64,000 nt of DNA from Luteimonas viscosa (GTDB taxonomy: Bacteria > Pseudomonadota > Gammaproteobacteria > Xanthomonadales > Xanthomonadaceae): NCBI RefSeq assembly GCF_008244685.1, contig NZ_VTFT01000001.1, positions 1,591,248 to 1,655,247 on the forward strand, given 5' to 3'. The notes beneath the pieces were generated by a model. That model searched no databases. It was not told the DNA's origin and was given only the letters and a program-made list of their open reading frames with translations. Each line of letters begins with the position of its first letter. The stretch's first letter is position 1. Both the position numbers and the translations under genes were made by a program. Shown here one piece after another: positions 10,719 to 20,990 of this stretch.

Positions 10719-11819
10719 ATGTTCCACCGCCCGTCCGCCACCGCGCTGTGCCTTGCCCTCGGCATCGCCCTGCTGTCCGCCACCGCAGCCGCCCAGAGCT
10801 GGACCGACCGGCTGAGAAAGGTCGCCGAACGCGCCGCGACCAGCGAGGTCGAGCGCAAGGTGGACCGGGAAACCCGCCGCGCCACGCGTTGCGCGCTGGG
10901 CGACGAACGCTGCGTGCGCGAGGCCGAACGCCGCGGCGACGAGGTCGAGATCGTCGGCGGCGGCGCCGGCAGCGAGAGCGCCTCTGCCGACCCGGGGGGC
11001 GACCATCCGCTGATCACGCCGTACGCCGGCTCGAACCTGCGCGAACGCAAGTTCGACGCCTACAACGAGTACCAGCGCATCGTCGGCTTCGCGCAGCGGC
11101 AGAATCGCACCGAGCGGCTGGAAGGCAAGCTCACGCGGCTGCGCTACGACAACCCGCGCGGGCGTTCGACCTTCGAGATCGAGCGCAACTACCGCGACGC
11201 GCTGGCCGCGCGCGGCTTCCGCCTGGACTACGAATGCCAGCGCCGCGAGGCCTGCGGCAGCACCGCCAAACCGGGCTGGAACACCCTCAACGGCATGAAC
11301 GTGGGCATCGCCGGCGACCTGCGCTATTTCACCGGCGGGCTGGCCTACGGCGACGGCACCGCGTACGTGTCGGTCGCGGTCAACCCGAACATCACCTACG
11401 TGCACGTGCTGGAAACCGCCGGCATGGACACCGGCATGGTCGGGGTCTCGGCCGACGCGCTCGCCGCCGGGCTGGCGCAGGAAGGCAAGGTCACACTGGA
11501 CGGCATCTTCTTCGACACCGGCCGCGCCACCCTGAAACCGGAGTCGAACGCATCGCTCGACCAGGCCGCGCAACTGATGCGGCAGCAAACCGCGCTGAAG
11601 CTGCTGGTCGTGGGGCATACCGACAGCACCGGCACGGCATCGGCCAACACGGCGTTGTCGCAACAGCGTGCCGAGGCCGTGCGCAATGCCCTGCTGGCGC
11701 GCGGCATCGCGGCGGCGCGACTGACCGCGCAGGGCGTCGGCAGCAGCGTGCCCGTCGCCGACAACGATACCGAGGCCGGCCGCGCGCGCAACCGGCGCGT
11801 GGAACTGGTGAAGCAATGA
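10719..11819 (+). CDS. OmpA-family outer-membrane or periplasmic protein
   Basis: A 366-residue protein with a signal peptide (residues 1 to about 25, ending TAAAQ) and a C-terminal OmpA-like peptidoglycan-binding domain (about 255-366). That domain shows GIFFDTGRATLKPES, VVGHTDSTGT, LSQQRAEAVRNAL and a final NRRVELV, all usual for the fold. The middle (about 90-250) is not a recognised beta barrel; it is preceded by an Arg/Glu-rich stretch and has a Cys pair (YECQRREACG). The role is probably anchoring to or sensing the cell wall. The gene follows the kinase by 107 nt and its stop overlaps the start of the next gene (ATGA), so the two are translationally coupled. Membership in the kinase regulon is inferred from position only. 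Confidence 0.82.
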   Translation: MFHRPSATALCLALGIALLSATAAAQSWTDRLRKVAERAATSEVERKVDRETRRATRCALGDERCVREAERRGDEVEIVGGGAGSESASADPGGDHPLITPYAGSNLRERKFDAYNEYQRIVGFAQRQNRTERLEGKLTRLRYDNPRGRSTFEIERNYRDALAARGFRLDYECQRREACGSTAKPGWNTLNGMNVGIAGDLRYFTGGLAYGDGTAYVSVAVNPNITYVHVLETAGMDTGMVGVSADALAAGLAQEGKVTLDGIFFDTGRATLKPESNASLDQAAQLMRQQTALKLLVVGHTDSTGTASANTALSQQRAEAVRNALLARGIAAARLTAQGVGSSVPVADNDTEAGRARNRRVELVKQ

Positions 11820-13108
11820 AGCGCAGCGCCGCGGCCGCCTCCGGCATCGCCGCACTGGTCGTCGGCGCGGCGGCGTTCGCCTTCGCCACCGGCGCGATCC
11901 CGAACCCGTTCGATCCGCCCGACGCGCCGCTCGACGTCGTCGAATCCGGCTCGTCGAAGGCACGCGACCTGGGCGAGCGCTTCATTCCGCCGGACAAGCC
12001 CGACGTGCCCGAAGGCAGCCTGCCGGGCGAGGCCGATCCCTTCCACATCCCCGACCGGTTGGCCGACAAGCCGGCGTGGACCGGAGACGAGATCCCGGGC
12101 TGGCAGAGTCCGTTCGACATCCCCAACGACCTGGTCAAGCCCACCGACGCCGGCGACGCGGAGTGGCGCAGGCGCAAGCAGGCGCGCGAAGCGGCCTATC
12201 GCGCCGACAGCCGCTTCCCGCGCAACCCCGAGGGCGACCTGGGCAAGTTCCAGTTCGACTGGATGATCCTGCACACCGTCGAAAGCGCCGACCTGCTCGA
12301 GGACTTCAAGTATTTCGTCAACAGCGCCGACGGCAGCTGGCTGGTCACCGGCGATGCGATCGGCCACCTGATGGCGACCGCGCCGCCGCTGCCGGCCGAT
12401 GCCGCGATCGACGGATTGATCCGCAAGGCCAACGGGGACTTCCTGCTGTGCGGCACGCATCCCGACGTCGGCCGCGCGTGCATGAAGCTCGGCGACGACA
12501 TCCCGGCCGCCTTCGCGTGGCTGGCCAGCGCGGCACGCACGCACGAGTTCCTGTCCAGCATCGCGCGCACGCCGCAGCGCCTGGGCAGCGCCCCGCCCGG
12601 TCGCGCCCGGGGCGCGCGCGGCAAGGTGGACATCGACGGCACGGAACGTTACCTGCAGGTGTGGGTCGCGCCGGGCGCGAGCGCCGTCGTCACGCAGGTC
12701 CCGTGGCTGGGCATGGGCAGCGGCGTGATCAAGGACGCACGCGTGCGCGTCAACCGGGAGGTGCGGCGCGTGCGCTACGAGGGCGCCGACCGCGACGGCG
12801 GCGACGTGGTGATCGACCTGAAGCAGATGCAGCCTGCGGTCGCCGGACTCGACACCCGGCGCTACAGGATCGTCACCGCGTTCGCCGGACCGGCGCTGGA
12901 GCAGGCGATCGGTTTCGGCGAGGACGCGACATCGCTGGTCGACCAGGCGGCGGAGATCGACGCCGCCCTGCGCGCATGTCCGCAGGGACGCAGCGGCGCG
13001 GAGTGTCGCCGCGTCCACCGCGAACGCATGAAGCAACTCGACGAAGGTGCGCGCGACGAGGCGCTGCGCTGGGCACGGGAGCACGGATTGCCGGTGACCG
13101 GGGATTGA
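11816..13108 (+). CDS. Unknown envelope protein
   Basis: A 430-residue protein that I do not recognise. It begins at ATG 11816, overlapping the stop of the OmpA-family gene by 4 nt. Residues about 5-27 are hydrophobic (signal peptide or single membrane anchor), followed by a Pro/Asp-rich, probably unstructured stretch to about residue 130. The remaining part is acidic/basic mixed and contains four cysteines, two of them close together (LLCGTHPDVGRACM), plus a late Cys pair in RACPQGRSGAECRR. No enzyme motif is visible. Coupling to the OmpA-domain protein suggests that the two act together in the periplasm. Confidence 0.6.
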   Translation: MKRSAAAASGIAALVVGAAAFAFATGAIPNPFDPPDAPLDVVESGSSKARDLGERFIPPDKPDVPEGSLPGEADPFHIPDRLADKPAWTGDEIPGWQSPFDIPNDLVKPTDAGDAEWRRRKQAREAAYRADSRFPRNPEGDLGKFQFDWMILHTVESADLLEDFKYFVNSADGSWLVTGDAIGHLMATAPPLPADAAIDGLIRKANGDFLLCGTHPDVGRACMKLGDDIPAAFAWLASAARTHEFLSSIARTPQRLGSAPPGRARGARGKVDIDGTERYLQVWVAPGASAVVTQVPWLGMGSGVIKDARVRVNREVRRVRYEGADRDGGDVVIDLKQMQPAVAGLDTRRYRIVTAFAGPALEQAIGFGEDATSLVDQAAEIDAALRACPQGRSGAECRRVHRERMKQLDEGARDEALRWAREHGLPVTGD

Positions 13109-13266
13109 GGCCTTTCCGCGACCGCTGTGACAGGCGCCACCGCCCGCTGCACATGGAAGGCGGATCCACCCCACTCGCGACCCGGACGGTGGCCCCGGAT
13201 CGTGGCGCTTCCCGAATGCGGTCAGGTGGGAGCGGCACTCCGCCGTTTCCGTCACCGGAGCCCGCC

Positions 13267-14886
13267 ATGAGCATTCGATTCCCGTCCCGCGCCGCGCTGG
13301 CGCTGGCCATCCTCTTCAGTCTCTCCTACCCCGACGCGACTGCCGGCGAGAGCTGCATCCTCGCCGACGACGGCACGGCCGCGGAAAGCACGGGCGGCAG
13401 CAGCGCCCCCGGCTCGTCCGACGCCGTCGCCTGCGGCATCGACAACGTCGCCGGCGGCGTAGGCAGCGTCGCCTTCGGCCTGGAAAACGACGCCGGCGGC
13501 AACCAGAGCACCGCCATGGGCCGCGTGAACGTGGCCGCCGGCGTCGGCAGCGTGGCGATCGGTTTCCTCAATACCGCGACGGAAACGAACGCGGTGGCTG
13601 TGGGCCAGGACAACACCGCATCCGGGGCCCGCGCAGTGGCGATCGGCCGGAGCAATACGTCCACCGCGATGGAGGCCAGTGCCATGGGCGTCGGCAACAC
13701 CGCCGACGGCGAACAGAGCAACGCGTTCGGCAGGAACAACACGGCCGCAGGCCAGTTCAGCAGTGCGATCGGCGCCTTCAACAGCGCCGTCGGCGATCGC
13801 AGCCTCGCCGCCGGGTTCTCCAGCGAGGCCATCGGCTTCGGCGCGGCCGCGATCGGCCTGGACGCGGTCGCGGGCGAGGACTTCGCCACCGCAATCGGTG
13901 CCGAGGCGTTTGCCGGCTACGGTTCGTTCGCTGGAGGGTATGGCAGCCGGGCACTCGGCCAGGGCGCGGCGCTCGGGCAGGGCAGCTTCGCCGAGGGGGG
14001 CACCAGCGTGGCGATCGGCTTCGATGCGCATGCCGCCGGCGACCGCAGCGTGGCGCTGGGCCAGTCGTCGGTCGCCGGTGGCAGCGACAGCGTCGCTGTG
14101 GGATCGAATGCCGGCGCCGACGCCACCGGATCGGTCGCCATCGGGCAGAACGCCAGCGCCACCGGGGCCAACAGTGTCGCGCTGGGCGCGGGCGCGCTTG
14201 CCGACCGCGCGTGGACGGTGTCGGTGGGCAGCGCAGGCTTCGAGCGCCAGATCATCCATGTCGCCGACGGCACCGCGCCGACCGACGCGGTCAACCTGCG
14301 CCAGCTCGAAGCCTCGCTGGCCAGCGCGAACGCCTACACCGACGCGCAGGTCGCCGGCCTGGGACCGGGCGGCCTGTCGGAAGCCGAGGTACGCGCGATC
14401 GCCGACGGCGGGGACGCCGCCACGCTGTCGGCTGCAGGGACGTATGCGGATGCCGCCGACGATGCGACGCTGGATGCCGCGCAGGATTACGCCGACACCG
14501 GCGACGCCACCACGCTCGACGCCGCCAATGCCTATACCGACGCGCAGATCGCGAGCATCGCCGGCTTCGATCCATCGGCGCTGAACGCACGCATGGACGC
14601 ATTCGAAGACCGCTTCGACGACATCGATCGTCGCATGCACCGTCAGGACCGCCGCATCGACCGCCAGGGCGCGATGGGCAGCGCGATGCTGAACATGGCG
14701 ATCAACGCCGCAGGCACGCAGAGCCCGCGCGGGCGCATCGCGGTCGGCGCCGGCTGGCAGGGTGGCGAAAGCGCGCTGTCGATCGGCTACGGCAAGCGCG
14801 TCGGCAGGACTGCGTCCTTCAGCCTGGGCGGCGCGTTCAGTGGCAGCGAGAAGTCCGCCGGCGTGGGCTTCGGCATCGACCTGTAA
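13267..14886 (+). CDS. YadA-like trimeric autotransporter adhesin, module A
   Basis: A 539-residue protein with a signal peptide (cleavage near DATAG), about 300 residues of left-handed head repeats of roughly 14 residues with the pattern xAxGxxNxAxG (for example AVAVGQDNTASGARAVAIG), a short neck ending in TDAVNLRQLE, a stalk with heptad-like ANAYTDAQ units, and a C-terminal YadA anchor (about the last 75 residues, from DRRIDRQGAMGSAML to VGFGIDL). Such proteins form homotrimers with one 12-strand barrel in the outer membrane and mediate adhesion. Most described members are larger; this is a small but complete one. A Rho-independent terminator follows. Its anchor closely resembles that of the adhesin at 54473. 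Confidence 0.9.
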   Translation: MSIRFPSRAALALAILFSLSYPDATAGESCILADDGTAAESTGGSSAPGSSDAVACGIDNVAGGVGSVAFGLENDAGGNQSTAMGRVNVAAGVGSVAIGFLNTATETNAVAVGQDNTASGARAVAIGRSNTSTAMEASAMGVGNTADGEQSNAFGRNNTAAGQFSSAIGAFNSAVGDRSLAAGFSSEAIGFGAAAIGLDAVAGEDFATAIGAEAFAGYGSFAGGYGSRALGQGAALGQGSFAEGGTSVAIGFDAHAAGDRSVALGQSSVAGGSDSVAVGSNAGADATGSVAIGQNASATGANSVALGAGALADRAWTVSVGSAGFERQIIHVADGTAPTDAVNLRQLEASLASANAYTDAQVAGLGPGGLSEAEVRAIADGGDAATLSAAGTYADAADDATLDAAQDYADTGDATTLDAANAYTDAQIASIAGFDPSALNARMDAFEDRFDDIDRRMHRQDRRIDRQGAMGSAMLNMAINAAGTQSPRGRIAVGAGWQGGESALSIGYGKRVGRTASFSLGGAFSGSEKSAGVGFGIDL

Positions 14887-14920
14887 GGCGGGCGGCACGC
14901 ACGATCCGGGCACAAAGAAA

Positions 14921-14947
14921 AACCCCGCCTCGCGGCGGGGTTCTTCG
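14921..14947. terminator. Bidirectional intrinsic terminator between adhesin and groEL
   Basis: Stem CCCCGCC (14923-14929), loop TCGC, GGCGGGG (14934-14940), with A-rich sequence on the left and TTCTTCG on the right. It can therefore stop transcription from the adhesin gene on the plus strand and from groEL on the minus strand, whose genes converge here. Confidence 0.85.
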
Positions 14948-14974
14948 TCTTGCGGTGCAGCGGGTGAAGCCGGA

Positions 14975-17051
<2,077 letters not shown>

Positions 17052-17098
17052 ATTCAATCCTTTAAGTGATTGATTGGACTGGGAAAGTGGTGGCGATG

Positions 17099-17125
17099 TT
17101 AGCACTCGCACATGACGACTGCCAG
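17099..17125 (-). promoter_or_regulatory. CIRCE-like operator (imperfect) in the groESL leader
   Basis: The canonical HrcA operator is TTAGCACTC-N9-GAGTGCTAA. Here the plus strand reads TTAGCACTC (perfect half), 9 nt, then GACTGCCAG, which matches 6 of 9 positions of the second half. It lies between the sigma-32 promoter and the groES start, the usual place. The decayed half suggests weak HrcA binding; no hrcA gene is in the window. Confidence 0.65.
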
Positions 17126-17168
17126 CACCGTGGGCACGAAAATCCCGGGCAGGCCGGGAGGTGGGCGG

Positions 17169-17198
17169 AACATGGGGCGGCGTCTTGGGGCTTTCAAG
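17169..17198 (-). promoter_or_regulatory. Sigma-32 (heat-shock) promoter of groESL
   Basis: On the minus strand the sequence reads CTTGAA, 15 nt, CCCCATGTT. This matches the sigma-32 consensus (CTTGAA, 13-15 nt, CCCCAT-T) almost perfectly. It lies about 120 nt upstream of the groES start codon. Confidence 0.85.
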
Positions 17199-17358
17199 GG
17201 CCGGTGAAGAAAAATCTCCCGCACCCCGGCGGGCCCGGCATCGTGTCCAGAGCACGCGCGTCCCGGTTCCCGGCAGGCGGGTGTCAGCGCGCACGGGGAA
17301 GGACTGCCGGGACCGGTGACAGGACAGCAACAACGTTGTTGAGCCCTTGTCGCGCGGC

Positions 17359-17456
17359 GCAGGGCACGGGTGCCCCCGGAGACGAATGTCCCCCGCCGCC
17401 GCCCTGCGGCCGACGGCTCCTCCTTGATTTCGTCCCCGGGGACACCCGCACCCTGC
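17359..17456 (-). ncRNA. Structured element copy 1 (unrecognised, 98 nt)
   Basis: Read on the minus strand: a 28-nt outer stem in which 24 positions are Watson-Crick and the other 4 are all G-U (GCAGGGTGCGGG... with its partner), then the loop ATCAAGGAGGA, a 9-10 bp inner stem with one bulged G and a GCAG loop, then GGGGGACA, then the other outer arm. Copies 2 and 3 keep the two loop sequences and the architecture while stem sequences differ. The G-U pairs work only in this orientation, which suggests function as RNA or as this DNA strand. It lies upstream of the groESL promoter, outside any credible gene. Confidence 0.55.
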
Positions 17457-17544
17457 GGAGCAGGGTCCAGGTTTCCCGATCCAACAACCCAGCGCACACC
17501 CCGGCTTGGGACTGGCGATCCACGTGCCAGTCGTCAGCCGAGCG

Positions 17545-17647
17545 CCGCTGCGACCGGCGGGCTTTCGCGGCGAAATCAAGGAGGAGGCTTCCGCCGCGAG
17601 GCGGAGGCCGGGGGACATTCGCCGCGAAAGCCCGCCGGTCGCAGCGG
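17545..17647 (+). ncRNA. Structured element copy 2 (unrecognised, 103 nt)
   Basis: A perfect 30-bp inverted repeat (17545-17574 and 17618-17647) encloses ATCAAGGAGGA (17575-17585), a 10-bp inner stem with one U-G pair and a GCGA tetraloop (17586-17609), and GGGGGACA (17610-17617). The loop sequences match copies 1 and 3; the outer stem sequence is different (for example GGGCTTTCGCGGCGAA). It is oriented opposite to copy 1 and lies about 90 nt away. No open reading frame with credible coding signs covers it. Confidence 0.6.
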
Positions 17648-17801
17648 GGCCCGTCAGGTCGCCACGAGACCGTACAGCGGCGGCCCGGATGTTCTGGACC
17701 CCTATGTCACGCGCGATGCCGCGCCGCGACTTAGCACACGCAACGCGCTTCGACGACCGCGCCCGTCGCGCAGGATCGCGGTGCGCATCGCAGGCGCGCC
17801 A
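17648..17801. other. Intergenic remainder before lrp
   Basis: The whole gap from groES to lrp (17052-17801) contains no credible gene. Its left part holds the CIRCE-like site, the sigma-32 promoter and the two structured elements. This last stretch, downstream of the lrp stop codon, shows nothing I can identify. Confidence 0.5.
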
Positions 17802-18275
17802 TCAATCCGCGACCGGCAGCTCCAGCGTCTCCTTGACCTCTTCCATCACGATGTAGCTGCGCGAGTCGCGCACATGCGGCAGGGTCAGCAGGGTGCTGCC
17901 CAGCAGCTTGCGGTACGAGGCCATCTCCGAAATGCGGGCCTTGATCAGGTAGTCGAAGTGGCCCGACACCAGGTGGCATTCGAGCACGTTGGGCAGCTTC
18001 AGCGCCGCGCGGCGGAACTCCTCGAAGATGTCGCCGGACTTGTAGGCCAGGCTGATCTCCACGAACACCAGCAGCCCCGCCTTCACCGAGGCCGGCGCCA
18101 GCCGTGCGTGGTAGCCGGTGATCACGCCATCGCGCTCGAGCCGGCGCACGCGCTCGGTGCACGGCGTGTTCGACAGCCCCACTCGTTCGCCGAGTTCGGT
18201 GAAAGGGATGCGCCCCTCCTGCTGCAGGATGCGCAGGATGCGGCGGTCGATGCGGTCGAGCTCGCGCGGCTTCAT
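17802..18275 (-). CDS. lrp: Lrp/AsnC-family transcriptional regulator
   Basis: A 157-residue feast/famine regulator: N-terminal helix-turn-helix (about residues 10-60; LDRIDRRILRILQQEGRIPF, LSNTPCTERVRRLERDGVI) and a C-terminal ligand-sensing domain (about 70-150). ATG 18275 gives the standard family length; the frame is open further upstream. It is divergent from dadA-alr, and in E. coli the dad operon for alanine catabolism is controlled by Lrp, so control of the neighbouring operon by alanine or leucine is likely. A 15-nt perfect palindrome in the shared control region is a candidate operator that would also give autoregulation. Confidence 0.93.
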   Translation of the reverse strand: MKPRELDRIDRRILRILQQEGRIPFTELGERVGLSNTPCTERVRRLERDGVITGYHARLAPASVKAGLLVFVEISLAYKSGDIFEEFRRAALKLPNVLECHLVSGHFDYLIKARISEMASYRKLLGSTLLTLPHVRDSRSYIVMEEVKETLELPVAD

Positions 18276-18329
18276 GGTCCTGCCAGGAACGGCTTCTGCA
18301 GGAATATTACCTGTCCTGAGCCTCGATAT

Positions 18330-18362
18330 CAGTCGAATCGACTGCAATCGTCTTTCTATACT
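18330..18362 (+). promoter_or_regulatory. Candidate Lrp operator palindrome and dadA -10 box
   Basis: CAGTCGA-A-TCGACTG (18330-18344) is a perfect palindrome with 7-nt arms, placed where a -35 box would lie relative to TATACT (18357-18362), a good -10 match. It lies in the 247-nt divergent region between lrp and dadA. Binding by Lrp is inference. Confidence 0.5.
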
Positions 18363-18522
18363 GGAGAATGCCACGGCCAGCGCGGCAACTCCCGGAACCT
18401 AGGGGGCGTATGCGTGAGGCCCTCCGCGGCGATCCCCACGTCTGCGCGTCCAGCGAAGCGACGGCACCTGCGGGCGAGCTTTCCATCCTTCCATCCACTG
18501 GCGTGTGGCGAGAGAACAGGCA

Positions 18523-19806
18523 ATGCGCATCCTGATCCTGGGTTCCGGCGTGATCGGCGTGACCACCGCGTGGTCGTTGCGCCGGCAGGGCCACGAAGTG
18601 GTGGTCGTCGACCGCGAGCCCGGCCCCGCGCTGGAGACCAGCTTCGGCAACGCCGGCCAGGTGTCCCCCGGCTATGCCTCGCCTTGGCCGGCGCCGGGAA
18701 TTCCGCTCAAGGCGGCGAAGTGGCTGCTCTCGCGCCACGCGCCGCTCGCGATCCGCCCCACCGGCGACCCGGAACAGTACCGCTGGCTGTGGCGGATGCT
18801 GCGCAACTGCACCCACCACCGCTACGCGGTCAGCAAGGCGCGGATGGTGCGGCTGGCCGAGTACAGCCGCGACTGCCTGGGCGAACTGCGCCGCGAGACC
18901 GGCATCGAGTACGAACAGCGCACCCTCGGCACCACCCAGCTGTTCCGCACCCAGGCGCAGCTCGACGGCGCCGCACGCGACATCGCCGTCCTGCGCGAAT
19001 ACGGCGTGCCGTACGAACTGCTCGATCGCGACGGCATCGTCCGCGTCGAGCCGGCGCTTTCCAGGGTGAAGGACACCCTGGCCGGCGCGCTGCGCCTGCC
19101 CGGCGACGAGACCGGCGACTGCCACCTGTTCACCACCCGGCTGGCGGCGCTGGCCGCCAGCGCGGGCGTGGAGTTCCGCTTCGGCCAGGAGGTGCAGGCG
19201 TTGCTGGGGGATGGCGAGCGCCTGGCCGGGGTGCGCATCGGCGGACGCACCGAGACCGCCGACGCCTACGTGCTCGCGCTCGGCAGCTGGTCGCCCAGGC
19301 TGCTGGCGCCGCTGGGCGTCCGCCTGCCGGTGTACCCGCTCAAGGGCTACTCGCTGACCATCCCGATCGTCCGCCCGGAACTCGCGCCGCACTCCACCGT
19401 GCTCGACGAGAGCTACAAGGTCGCGATCACCCGGTTCGACCAGCGCATCCGCGTCGGCGGCATGGCCGAGGTCTCGGGCTACGACCGGTCGCTGCCGCGC
19501 ACGCGGCGCGAGACGCTGGAGATGGTGGTGCGCAGCCTGTACCCGGAGGGCGGCGACCTCGATCGCGCCGAATTCTGGAGCGGCCTGCGCCCGTCCACGC
19601 CCGATGGCCCGCCGGTGGTGGGCGCCACGCGCTACCGCAACCTCTGGCTCAACACAGGGCACGGCACGCTGGGGTGGACCATGGCCTGCGGTTCGGCGCG
19701 GTACCTGGCCGACCTGGTCGACGGGCGCACGCCCGCCATCGATCCCGAGGGCCTCGACATCTCGCGCTACGATCGCCCGTGGCCGGTCCCGACCGGGCTG
19801 CGCTGA
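18523..19806 (+). CDS. dadA: D-amino acid dehydrogenase (small subunit type)
   Basis: Membrane-associated FAD enzyme of 427 residues that oxidises D-amino acids, chiefly D-alanine to pyruvate and ammonia, passing electrons to the respiratory chain. The N-terminal dinucleotide-binding motif is GSGVIG (residues 7-12), and the substrate-side segment [20 protein letters not shown] is characteristic of DadA. The C-terminal FAD motif region [16 protein letters not shown] and the [15 protein letters not shown] segment are present. The start at ATG 18523 fits the motif position. Alanine racemase follows after one nucleotide, giving the classic dadAX catabolic pair: L-alanine is racemised and then oxidised. 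Lrp lies divergently upstream. Confidence 0.97.
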   Translation: MRILILGSGVIGVTTAWSLRRQGHEVVVVDREPGPALETSFGNAGQVSPGYASPWPAPGIPLKAAKWLLSRHAPLAIRPTGDPEQYRWLWRMLRNCTHHRYAVSKARMVRLAEYSRDCLGELRRETGIEYEQRTLGTTQLFRTQAQLDGAARDIAVLREYGVPYELLDRDGIVRVEPALSRVKDTLAGALRLPGDETGDCHLFTTRLAALAASAGVEFRFGQEVQALLGDGERLAGVRIGGRTETADAYVLALGSWSPRLLAPLGVRLPVYPLKGYSLTIPIVRPELAPHSTVLDESYKVAITRFDQRIRVGGMAEVSGYDRSLPRTRRETLEMVVRSLYPEGGDLDRAEFWSGLRPSTPDGPPVVGATRYRNLWLNTGHGTLGWTMACGSARYLADLVDGRTPAIDPEGLDISRYDRPWPVPTGLR

Positions 19807-19807
19807 C

Positions 19808-20884
19808 ATGCGCCCGTCCCGCTCCACCATCGACCTCGACGCCCTGCGCCACAACTACCGCCATGCACGCGCGCTCGGCGGCGGCCGCGCGCTGGCCGTG
19901 GTCAAGGCCGATGCCTACGGCCACGGCGCGGTCGCCTGCGCGCGCGCGCTCGAGGGCGAGGCCGACGGTTTCGGCGTGGCCTGCATCGAGGAGGCGCTGG
20001 AACTGCGCGAAAGCGGCATCCGCGCGCCGATCCTGCTGCTGGAAGGCTTCTTCGACGTCGAGGAACTGCCGCTGGTCGAACGCCACGACCTGTGGACCGT
20101 GGTCGCCACGCCGTGGCAGGTGGACGCGCTCGAGCGACATCGCGCCTCGCGTCCTTGGCGGGTCTGGCTGAAGCTCGATTCGGGCATGCACCGGCTGGGC
20201 CTGTCGCCGGACGAATACCTGCCCGCCTGGCAGCGACTGCGCGCGCTGCCGTGGGTGGACGCGATGGTGGCGATGAGCCATTTCTCGCGCGCCGACGAAC
20301 TGGGCCACGACAGCACGCGCGTCCAGCTCGCCACCTTCGACGCCGCGCTGGCGCGGTTGCCGGCCGGCACCCCGGCCAGCCTGGCCAACTCGGCCGCGCT
20401 GATGGCATGGCCCCATTCGCGCCGCGACTGGTCCCGCCCGGGGCTGATGCTGTACGGCTCGCACATGCTCGACGCGCCGCGCGCGGAAGCGGACGCGCTG
20501 CGCGCGGTGATGCGGCTCGAGTCGAAGGTGATCGCCGTGCGCGAGCTCGCCGCGGGCGAGCCGATCGGCTACGCCGGTACCTTCACCACCACGCGCCCGA
20601 CGCGGGTGGGCGTGGTCGCGGCCGGCTACGCCGACGGCTATCCGCAGTACGCCACCTCGGGCACGCCGGTGGTCATCGACGGCCGGCCGGGCGAACTGAT
20701 CGGACGGGTCTCGATGGACATGCTGACCGTGGACCTGACCGACCACCCCGCGGCCGGCCTCGGCAGCGACATCGAGCTGTGGGGACCGCGCCTGCCGGTG
20801 GCCGTCGTCGCCGCGCGCAGCGGCAACAGCCCCTATCGCCTGCTGACCGGTCTCAAGCGCGTCCCGCGCCACTACACGGGCTGA
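19808..20884 (+). CDS. alr: Alanine racemase (catabolic, DadX-like)
   Basis: PLP-dependent racemase of 358 residues that interconverts L- and D-alanine, used here to feed DadA and also able to supply D-alanine for peptidoglycan. The PLP lysine is Lys33 in [10 protein letters not shown]; other family segments are [26 protein letters not shown] and [10 protein letters not shown] with the catalytic tyrosine region. The ATG at 19808 lies one nucleotide after the dadA stop, so the genes are co-transcribed and probably translationally coupled. The conserved N-terminal barrel starts at once, which supports this start. Confidence 0.96.
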   Translation: MRPSRSTIDLDALRHNYRHARALGGGRALAVVKADAYGHGAVACARALEGEADGFGVACIEEALELRESGIRAPILLLEGFFDVEELPLVERHDLWTVVATPWQVDALERHRASRPWRVWLKLDSGMHRLGLSPDEYLPAWQRLRALPWVDAMVAMSHFSRADELGHDSTRVQLATFDAALARLPAGTPASLANSAALMAWPHSRRDWSRPGLMLYGSHMLDAPRAEADALRAVMRLESKVIAVRELAAGEPIGYAGTFTTTRPTRVGVVAAGYADGYPQYATSGTPVVIDGRPGELIGRVSMDMLTVDLTDHPAAGLGSDIELWGPRLPVAVVAARSGNSPYRLLTGLKRVPRHYTG

Positions 20885-20990
20885 CGCCGGCGCCCGTCGG
20901 GATCGGTGGCGGGAACGCGGCTTCCGCAGCGAGCGGTGTGTGCAGCGGCAGCGTGCCGTCGGCAACCTTCCGCCACCATCACCGGAACCG

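Noticed and set aside
17066..17734. Open frames across the groES-lrp gap as a hidden gene
   Set aside because: The translated products show no start signal, no domain and no codon pattern, and they cross the structured elements in different frames.
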